The notes beneath the pieces were generated by a model that was not told the DNA's origin, did no database searches, and saw only the letters and a program-made list of their open reading frames with translations. Positions 15,908 to 22,701 of a stretch of DNA of 64,000 nucleotides are shown piece after piece; positions within the stretch are counted from its first letter, which is position 1; each line of letters begins with the position of its first letter. Source of the DNA: UBA2589 sp965223235 (GTDB lineage: Bacteria; Gemmatimonadota; Gemmatimonadetes; Longimicrobiales; Gaopeijiaceae); the NCBI GenBank assembly GCA_965223235.1, contig CBDCVV010000017.1, forward strand, positions 1 to 64,000, read 5' to 3'. The translations under genes and the position numbers were made by a program.

Positions 15908-17140
15908 ATGTTCCGATTCCTTCACCGCCGCGAAGAGCTCGCAAGAAAGCTTGAATCGCTGATACGTGATGATCTCGATCGGGCCGTGGAGGAGTTCGCA
16001 GCTCAGCGAAGGCGTCTCCGGGCGGACGACCGAACTCGACTTGCGACCACACTGCGACGTCGACTCCAAGCACGGGACAGCATCGACTTTCTGAGTCGCG
16101 GTCTTGCCGAAGGTACGATCACGGCAGTCGCCGCGTCTGAACTCCTAGAGACGTACCAAGAGGCGGGATACCTCGAAGACGCCGAACTCGAGATGCTTCG
16201 GCGGCACGTGGTTGATGCGTACCGTCGCGAACTAACGGAACTCCTGCGCGACGATCATTTGACGAGCTCAGACTACTTCAGCGCAGTCGACAGCTACCGT
16301 GCAGTCGGGTACCTCAGCGAGGCCGAATTGGAGGTCTTGCAAGGCTTGATCGATGCGAAACTCGACCCCGCGCTAGCAGCCCGCAGGCTCTTCGCAGCAG
16401 CGCGGACCCAGCCCGCCTTGGACCTCCAAGAGGAGATGCTAGAACGTTATCTCCTGGAGTTCGAAGGGTTTCCGGACTTTCCTGAAGCGGCTTCCCTCTA
16501 TCTCTCACTTCGCATTGACCATCTGTGGAAGGTCTTGCCTGCGGTACGTTATGCGCGCGAAGCGGTCATAGCAGTCCATGAGCTGAACAGCCTCCTCATC
16601 GCTCACCTACCGTATACGGACGACATCAGTGACGAGATTCCCGTCGACCGCATCGTTCAGGATTTCATGCGGCTGGCGGGAGAGTTCAAGCCCGAGCCTG
16701 ATATCGACGGCACAATCACTGCACGCCACCTGCGACGCGGCGTCGTCATCGCCTCCAAACAAGACGCGCCGGAGGGAACGTACGAGCATGAACGGAACAG
16801 CTTGGTCTCGATCGGCGCGAAGGGACGCGTAGTCGCCGCCCGTGAGAACAGGGTCATGGTGTCTCTCCAAGGCTCAGGACTAGCCTACTCCCGAAGCTGG
16901 CCTCAGCCCGCCTTCAAGGGCACCCAATACGCCAAGATCCATCCGAAATCGTCACTCGCTTCATGGGCTCAATCCGAGCTGGGACTCGTCAAGCATCGGC
17001 GCCCAAGTCCGGTGTTCGTGCATCAGTACCGCGAAGCGGTGAAACGAATGGCCGATCTGCTCGAGCAGCATCGTAAAGACAACACTCCGCTCATCGCTCC
17101 GTCTCCAGCCCCGGCCCTACCACCCGGCGAGGAGTCGTGA
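15908..17140 (+). CDS. Conserved hypothetical protein, helical
   Basis: The product is 410 aa. It is rich in charged helices in the N-terminal half (ELARKLESLIRDDLDRAVEE, YRRELTELLRDDHLTSSDYF, two similar segments with TYQEAGYLEDAELEML and SYRAVGYLSEAELEVL that look like an internal repeat). The C-terminal half is more globular (VVIASKQDAPEGTYEHERNS, then GRVVAARENRVMVSLQGSGL). It has no signal peptide or membrane segment and no family I recognise. It is divergent from padR across the palindrome and stands alone. The function is unknown. Confidence 0.7.
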   Translation: MFRFLHRREELARKLESLIRDDLDRAVEEFAAQRRRLRADDRTRLATTLRRRLQARDSIDFLSRGLAEGTITAVAASELLETYQEAGYLEDAELEMLRRHVVDAYRRELTELLRDDHLTSSDYFSAVDSYRAVGYLSEAELEVLQGLIDAKLDPALAARRLFAAARTQPALDLQEEMLERYLLEFEGFPDFPEAASLYLSLRIDHLWKVLPAVRYAREAVIAVHELNSLLIAHLPYTDDISDEIPVDRIVQDFMRLAGEFKPEPDIDGTITARHLRRGVVIASKQDAPEGTYEHERNSLVSIGAKGRVVAARENRVMVSLQGSGLAYSRSWPQPAFKGTQYAKIHPKSSLASWAQSELGLVKHRRPSPVFVHQYREAVKRMADLLEQHRKDNTPLIAPSPAPALPPGEES

Positions 17141-17180
17141 TGCGGCCATGATCAAATGGATCAGGAAGTGAGAGCCCCAG

Positions 17181-17645
17181 CTACGCATACTCCACCGACC
17201 AGCTCACCTCCACCGACTCCTTGATCGACTGCGCAGTCGGACACTTGCTCACGTGCGACGACAGCGCCCGATCCACCTTCTCTTGGTCCGCGCCGTCCGG
17301 CAGACGGATCGAGTAGTGCACGTGGATCTTCGTCAGCACGATGATCCGATCGACGACCTCGTTCGTGCCCTCCGCCGTGCAGCTGATGTCACCATCCGGT
17401 ACTGAAATCCCGCGCACCTCCAGTGCGCCGTTGAGTGTACCGAGTAGTCAGCCGGCGGCTGCCGCGACGAGGTAGTCGACGGGCAGCGGCAAGTTGGGTT
17501 GCGAGTCGAGTCCGTAGTGCGCCTTGATGGGGCCGTGCACGCCAAAGTTGAGCGTGGTGCCGTCTTCGAGCGTCGCAACACGATGAAGTCCGTCGTGCTT
17601 GGTGACGCTCGAGCGGGTCACGTATAGAGGTACAGTGTCGGTCAT
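17181..17645 (-). CDS. OsmC-family peroxidase, probable selenoprotein (in-frame TGA)
   Basis: Reading through TGA 17450-17448 gives a continuous 154-aa OsmC protein from ATG 17645: FGVHGPIKAHYG, PVDYLVAAAAG-U-LLGTLNGALEV, then KIHVHYSIRLPDGADQEK and the second Cys in HVSKCPTAQSI (Cys135). The TGA sits exactly where OsmC proteins have the peroxidatic Cys (Sec66). Immediately downstream the mRNA folds into a perfect 6-bp stem GCGCAC/GUGCGC with loop UGGAG, 25 nt after the UGA. This matches the bacterial SECIS rules (16-37 nt spacing and G in the first two loop bases). OsmC-like selenoproteins are a known family. OsmC enzymes reduce organic hydroperoxides. No selA, selB, selC or selD gene is in the window. 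If the genome lacks them, the alternative is a broken gene. Confidence 0.85.
17412..17428 (-). promoter_or_regulatory. Bacterial SECIS hairpin
   Basis: On the minus strand, GCGCAC-UGGAG-GUGCGC forms a perfect hairpin. The loop starts 26 nt after the UGA. It has a G at the second and third loop positions, as expected for binding of SelB. The element lies within the coding sequence, as usual in bacteria. Confidence 0.8.
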
Positions 17646-17776
17646 TGTTGTGACGGAGTCTTGGGAGTCCGGGCTCGCGTTCGCACTCGGGCCCTGGAGT
17701 GATCGTTCGAGCGACAACCTCGGGGAAGAAGCCGATCGGTGCCACAGTGCACCCGCAGACCGTCGCGGGGTCGCCG

Positions 17777-17995
17777 CTACTCCGAACCTTCCTCCGCGCT
17801 CTCCCGGAACTTCTCCCACGGGTCCGGGGGCGCGAGCTCGAACCCGCGGCACTCCCGGACGGGTAACGGCGGGTACTTCCGGAAGGTCGGGTCGTCCGTC
17901 GCTCGACGACAAAGCCAGAAGCGCGAACCCCGGCGGTTACCTGTGACGCGCGCATGGCTGCACCGCGCACACAGACCGACCCGGTCGTGATTCAC
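17777..17995 (-). CDS. Small conserved Cys-rich protein
   Basis: The 72-aa product contains GLCARCSHARVTGNRRGSRF, LCRRATDDPTFRKYPPLPVR and ECRGFEL. The pattern CxxC...RGSxFxLC...DPxFxKYPxLPVxxCxGFE is shared by many small uncharacterised proteins and probably binds zinc. GTG 17995 is preceded by GGGGGAGCG and overlaps the upstream pgeF stop (GTGA), which indicates coupling. The function is unknown. Confidence 0.75.
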   Translation of the reverse strand: MNHDRVGLCARCSHARVTGNRRGSRFWLCRRATDDPTFRKYPPLPVRECRGFELAPPDPWEKFRESAEEGSE

Positions 17996-18783
17996 TCGCT
18001 CCCCCGGACCCCGAGCACGCCGACTTGCCTGCCTCGGTCGCCACCGCGGTGCGAGAAGAGGCCGCTTCCGGTACATCGGGTACAGTGCTCGGAGATCGTG
18101 ACGTTCGCCGGTGTGACCCCGTGGTCGACGGCCCTTTCGGCCAAGATCGCTCGTAGATCGATGGGTGCCGGCGCATCGGGCGTCCCCTGGCCCAACGCTT
18201 GAAAGACCTCTGGACCGACTTCATAGCACGACCCGCAGATCGAGGGGCCCATGTGGACGAGCATCCGATCCACGCGACCTCCGACGGCTTCGACCCGACG
18301 CAACCCCTCCTCTAGGACTCCCGCAGCCGCTCCTCGCCACCCCGCGTGCACCGCCCCGACGCAGCGGCTTTCCGGGTCGACGATCGAGACCGGGACACAG
18401 TCGGCGACGGCCACGGTCAGTAGCACGCCCGACTCACCCGTCACGTGACCGTCGCACGACTCGACCAGGTGGGGAGCAGCCTCGGCCAAGGATTCGGAGT
18501 GCACTCTGACGGTCGAGCCGTGCTCTTGTCGCGCATGAATGACGACACCGCACTTCGCCCATCGGGACAGCTCTAGCCACCGTCTCTGCACACGCTCCGG
18601 AGCGGATCCGCCACTGAACAGACCCAGATCGAACGGCTCCCTGGTTGCCCCCCGCCACGTCGTCCCCTGGATGAGCCAGGGATACCGTGCGGCCCACACG
18701 GGGTGCTCCAACAAGGGAGCGTCAGGGACCGGCACCTCGCGCACCTTCCGGGCCGTGCCACCGCTTCTGGGCGTGGTCGTCAT
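17992..18783 (-). CDS. pgeF: Laccase-domain protein, PgeF/YfiH
   Basis: The product is about 263 aa. It carries the multicopper-oxidase-like YfiH signature: HARQEHGSTV, then LLTVAVADCVPVSIVDPESR, VGAVHAGWRGAAAGV, and HMGPSICGSCYEVGPEVFQA. The metal-binding His and Cys residues (HG, ADC, HAGWRG, CGSCYEV) are present. PgeF-type enzymes remove wrongly incorporated amino acids in peptidoglycan precursors or act as purine nucleoside phosphorylases; the exact substrate here is not shown. ATG 18783 is chosen over an upstream extension that would be Gly rich. It is divergent from sucA and overlaps the small Cys protein. Confidence 0.88.
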   Translation of the reverse strand: MTTTPRSGGTARKVREVPVPDAPLLEHPVWAARYPWLIQGTTWRGATREPFDLGLFSGGSAPERVQRRWLELSRWAKCGVVIHARQEHGSTVRVHSESLAEAAPHLVESCDGHVTGESGVLLTVAVADCVPVSIVDPESRCVGAVHAGWRGAAAGVLEEGLRRVEAVGGRVDRMLVHMGPSICGSCYEVGPEVFQALGQGTPDAPAPIDLRAILAERAVDHGVTPANVTISEHCTRCTGSGLFSHRGGDRGRQVGVLGVRGSE

Positions 18784-18892
18784 GCCCCCGCTACCCCCCA
18801 CCCCCGAAAACCCTCCATTCTGTAGAAGAAATGAGGTACTTTTCCCGCGCGTGGACTCAGGAGTCCCCGGACGACGAATCTCCCTTCGGACC

Positions 18893-21850
18893 GTGACGGA
18901 CGACCCTCTATTCGACAGCCAGAACACCGCATACGCTCAAGCGATGTTCGAGGAGTACGCGCGGAATCCCGAAGGCGTACCTGCAGAGTGGCGAAAACTC
19001 TTCGACGACGGTGCGCCTGAAGCGGTCGCGGAAGGCCTGCTCGTCCCCGACCAGTTGGTCACCAATCGCTCGACGGTGCCGGCTCCAACGGCTCCACCGA
19101 TGGAGTCGTCGACTCCAAGTCCGGTGGCGGCCCCATCGCAGCCCGCAGCGACGCCGGCGCCCGCGCCCGCGACGCCAACGACAACCGCGACGCCGTCCTC
19201 CGCAGCGCCTGCGGTTCCCGGAGCCGAGGACGAGAATTCGCGAGCGCTCCTCGCACTCCTCCCGGCCATCTCACGGGCCACCGCTCTCGTCCAAGCGTTC
19301 CGCGACCACGGCCATCGCCTTGCGCAGATCGACCCCCTAGGTAGCGAACCGCCGGGGCACCCTCAGCTCTCGCCCGCTTTCTTCGGGACATCGACGGATG
19401 AACTCGACGAGCTCCCGGCATCGTTGATCCTTTCGGGAAACGGGTCTCTCGAGGGCGAGTCCGTAGCGGACGCACTCGAAGACCTACGGACGATCTACGC
19501 CGGCTCGATCGGATACGAATTCGAGCACCTGGACGACGCCGGGAAGGTCGGGTGGTTGTGGGAACAAGTCGAAGGCCGATCGCACCTGCCCGAAATGACT
19601 GCCGCCGAAAGGCGCGCCCTCTTGCTCCGGATTAGTCAGACGGAGGGGCTCGAACAGTTCCTCCACCGAACGTACCTGGGGCAGAAGCGCTTCTCGATCG
19701 AAGGGAACGACATGCTCGTTCCGATGCTCGACGTCGCGATCGAGGAAGCCGCCCGCGCGGGGGGGAAGAACGTGGTCCTGGGCATGGCACACCGGGGCCG
19801 CTTGAACGTCCTGACGCACACGGTCGGTGTCTCCTACGGAGAACTCCTCGCCGAGTTCGAGGGCCCTTCGTTCAAGGGCGGGAAGCTCGACATCGCCGGT
19901 ACCGGCGACGTGAAGTACCACCACGGAGCCCACTCGGTGCTCGAGATCGACGGGGTCGGGGAGATCTCGATTACGCTCGCACCGAACCCGAGCCACCTCG
20001 AGTTCGTAAACCCGGTCGTTCAAGGGATGGCACGAGCCTTACAGCACCAAGACCTCACGTCGCAGGGAGACCCGGACGAGCACTCGGTCGTCCCCGTCCT
20101 AATCCATGGCGACGCGGCTTTCGCGGCCGAGGGTGTGGTGGCCGAGGGGCTGAACATGTCCCGCCTCCCGGGCTACACCGTAGGCGGCACTCTGCACATC
20201 ATCGTGAACAACCAGGTCGGCTTCACGACCGATCCGGACGACGGGCGCTCGACGCACTACGCCAGCGATCTCGCGAAGGGGTACGGGATCCCGGTCGTTC
20301 ACGTGAACGCCGACGACGCGGAAGCGTGCTTGGGCGTCGTGCGCTTGGCGATGGCGTACCGGAAGCAGTTTTCCGAGGACTTCGTCATCGACTTGGTGGG
20401 GTACCGCCGACACGGGCACAACGAGGGTGATGAGCCCGCATACACACAGCCGGTGAAGTACCGGACGATCTCGTCTCATCCGACGGTGCGCGAGGTGTAC
20501 TCCGACCGCCTGATCTCCGAAGGCGTGGTGACGGACGGGCACGTAGCCGAGATGCGCTCCGACATCATCGATCGGCTACGCGAAGCGCAAGACCGGGTCC
20601 GTGGCTACGAGCCGCCCGTCGACGATGACGCGTCGGGAGACGAGCAAGAGACCTCCGTCGCGCTCGAAACGACGGCCGTGGACCTCGGAGTGCTCGAACG
20701 GATCAACGCAGCGACGATCGATCTTCCGGATGGATTCGAGCCGCACCCCAAGCTGTGGCGGCAGCTGGAGAAGCGCGCTGCAGACTTCTCTCCCGATAAG
20801 GCGCTCGACTGGGGACACGCCGAAGCGTTGGCCTTCGGGAGCCTGCTCGAAGACGGGATTCCGGTGCGCCTGACCGGACAGGACGCACAACGTGGCACGT
20901 TTAGCCACCGGCATGCCGTGCTTCACGACGTAGAGTCCGGGGAGACATTCGCTCCGCTGAGCACTCTCTCGGATGCCCGGTTCGAGGTGTTCAACTCGCC
21001 CCTCACGGAGACTGCGGTCATCGGCTTCGAGTACGGTTACTCAGTCTCTGCCGACAACGATGTGGTGCTGTGGGAGGCGCAGTTCGGGGACTTCGTCAAC
21101 GTCGCTCAGGTCATGATCGACCAATTCTTGTCCTCGGGTTTCACCAAGTGGGGCCAATACTCTCGACTCACCATGCTCTTGCCGCATGGGTACGAGGGTC
21201 AGGGGCCGGAGCACTCGAGCGCTCGCCTGGAGCGGTTCCTTCAGCTTTGCGCCGAAGACAACATGCGCGTCGCGTATCCGACGACGCCCGCCCAGTACTT
21301 CCATCTTTTGCGACGTCAGGCGCTGCGCCGGCCTGAGCGGCCGATGGTAGTGATGACGCCGAAGAGCTTACTGAGGCATCCGAAGGCCGCGTCCACGGTT
21401 TCCGAGCTCACCGAGGGCACGTTCAAGCACGTGCTCGACGATCCAGGAGCTGCCGATCGCGGAGCCGTGACCCGGCTCGTGCTCTGCTCAGGGAAGGTCT
21501 ACTACGACATCCAAGGACACCCGAAGCGCTCGGAGCTATCGAACGTCGCCGTGGCCCGCATGGAACTCCTCTACCCCTTCCCCTCCGTCGCACTCACGGG
21601 ACTGATGGAGCGGTATCCTCAGATTACCGAGGTCGTGTGGGCGCAGGAGGAGCCGCGGAACATGGGCGGACTCACCTTTGTGGGTCCCAGACTCCGGACG
21701 GTGGTTCCGAGAAGAGTCGCCCTCTCGTACGCGGCGCGGCCCGAGCGAGCTTCTCCAGCGGAAGGCAAGGCCTCCCAGCATGCCCGCGCCCAAGAGCGCG
21801 TGGTTTTGGAAGCGCTCGGAATCGCTCCGGATCCCGAAGCCGAAGCCTAG
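18893..21850 (+). CDS. sucA: 2-oxoglutarate dehydrogenase E1 component
   Basis: The product is about 985 aa, near the usual 930-1000. The N-terminus DDPLFDSQNTAYAQAMFEEY is the typical helix that binds the E2 core, followed by a Pro/Ala linker. Core motifs are VVLGMAHRGRLNVL, GDVKYHHG, LAPNPSHLEFVNPVV, the thiamine-diphosphate motif starting HGDAAFAAEGVVAEGLN (near residue 405) and ending IVNNQVGFTT, and LVGYRRHGHNEGDEP. The enzyme decarboxylates 2-oxoglutarate and passes succinyl groups to E2. GTG 18893 is chosen because the N-terminal helix begins there. E2 and E3 genes are not nearby. Confidence 0.96.
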   Translation: MTDDPLFDSQNTAYAQAMFEEYARNPEGVPAEWRKLFDDGAPEAVAEGLLVPDQLVTNRSTVPAPTAPPMESSTPSPVAAPSQPAATPAPAPATPTTTATPSSAAPAVPGAEDENSRALLALLPAISRATALVQAFRDHGHRLAQIDPLGSEPPGHPQLSPAFFGTSTDELDELPASLILSGNGSLEGESVADALEDLRTIYAGSIGYEFEHLDDAGKVGWLWEQVEGRSHLPEMTAAERRALLLRISQTEGLEQFLHRTYLGQKRFSIEGNDMLVPMLDVAIEEAARAGGKNVVLGMAHRGRLNVLTHTVGVSYGELLAEFEGPSFKGGKLDIAGTGDVKYHHGAHSVLEIDGVGEISITLAPNPSHLEFVNPVVQGMARALQHQDLTSQGDPDEHSVVPVLIHGDAAFAAEGVVAEGLNMSRLPGYTVGGTLHIIVNNQVGFTTDPDDGRSTHYASDLAKGYGIPVVHVNADDAEACLGVVRLAMAYRKQFSEDFVIDLVGYRRHGHNEGDEPAYTQPVKYRTISSHPTVREVYSDRLISEGVVTDGHVAEMRSDIIDRLREAQDRVRGYEPPVDDDASGDEQETSVALETTAVDLGVLERINAATIDLPDGFEPHPKLWRQLEKRAADFSPDKALDWGHAEALAFGSLLEDGIPVRLTGQDAQRGTFSHRHAVLHDVESGETFAPLSTLSDARFEVFNSPLTETAVIGFEYGYSVSADNDVVLWEAQFGDFVNVAQVMIDQFLSSGFTKWGQYSRLTMLLPHGYEGQGPEHSSARLERFLQLCAEDNMRVAYPTTPAQYFHLLRRQALRRPERPMVVMTPKSLLRHPKAASTVSELTEGTFKHVLDDPGAADRGAVTRLVLCSGKVYYDIQGHPKRSELSNVAVARMELLYPFPSVALTGLMERYPQITEVVWAQEEPRNMGGLTFVGPRLRTVVPRRVALSYAARPERASPAEGKASQHARAQERVVLEALGIAPDPEAEA

Positions 21851-21921
21851 TTCGTCGCGGTCCGCGACCGGACGCGCACCCGGTAGTTCGCTAGGCGGGA
21901 AGACCATACTTTCCTGGCCCC

Positions 21922-22701
21922 ATGAACCTACCCTTCGCTCTCGACCGGCCTCTCATCTTCTTCGACCTCGAGACCACTGGTCTCGACATGAAGAACGACC
22001 GAATCATCGAGCTGGCCTTCATAAAGTGGACGCCGCACGGCGACGTCCTCGAACGTGAACGACGATTCAACCCGGGGATTCCGATTCCGGCCGCGGCCAC
22101 AGCGGTCCACGGAATCTCCGACGAGGACGTCGCCAACGAGATCCCATTCTGCCGCACAGCAAAATCCCTCGCCGAGATGCTGAGTGGGTGCGACCTCGCT
22201 GGCTTCAACGTGCGACGTTTCGACATTCCCATGCTCCAAGTCGAGTTCGCCCGATGTGACGTCGACTTCTCCTTGGAGGGACGCCGGGTGATCGATGTGC
22301 AGAACATCTTTCACCGCGAAGAGCGAAGAGATCTCTCGGCCGCAGCACGATTTTATCTGGGTCGAGAGCACGAGGAGGCGCATGAGGCGCTGGGCGACAT
22401 CCGTACCACGGCGGCCGTGCTAGGCGGCCAGTTGGAGCGGTACCCCCACCTGCCGAGAGACCTCGAGGGGCTGCACGCCTACTGCGAGGAGTACGCGCCC
22501 ACCCGGAGGCCGGTCGATCAGTGGTTTGGACCGGAGGAAGAGGGTCGACCTCTGCGGAGGGGAAAGCATCGAGGGATTCCGTTAGCGCAGGTCGCAGAGG
22601 AGGCTCCAGACTACCTCCAGTGGATGCTGCGCGCAGACGATATGGACGAAACCGTCTTGGAGATCGTACGACACGCTCTGGGACTCGAGGAGAAAGACTG
22701 A
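21922..22701 (+). CDS. DnaQ-like 3'-5' exonuclease
   Basis: The 259-aa product is a DEDDh exonuclease: FFDLETTGL carries Asp15 and Glu17, LAGFNVRRFDIP carries the next Asp, and EEAHEALGDIRTT holds the catalytic His and Asp. The C-terminal part (PLRRGKHRGIPLAQVAEEAP, then YLQWML) is the small extension often fused to such nucleases. It probably trims or proofreads nucleic acid ends; it is not clearly the polymerase III epsilon subunit. The stop overlaps the start of the downstream BNR gene (TGATG). Confidence 0.92.
   Translation: MNLPFALDRPLIFFDLETTGLDMKNDRIIELAFIKWTPHGDVLERERRFNPGIPIPAAATAVHGISDEDVANEIPFCRTAKSLAEMLSGCDLAGFNVRRFDIPMLQVEFARCDVDFSLEGRRVIDVQNIFHREERRDLSAAARFYLGREHEEAHEALGDIRTTAAVLGGQLERYPHLPRDLEGLHAYCEEYAPTRRPVDQWFGPEEEGRPLRRGKHRGIPLAQVAEEAPDYLQWMLRADDMDETVLEIVRHALGLEEKD

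Noticed and set aside
17448..17912. Upstream extension of the OsmC frame to 17912
   Set aside because: The part before ATG 17645 is Arg/Pro/Gly rich and overlaps the small Cys protein gene; it has no family similarity.
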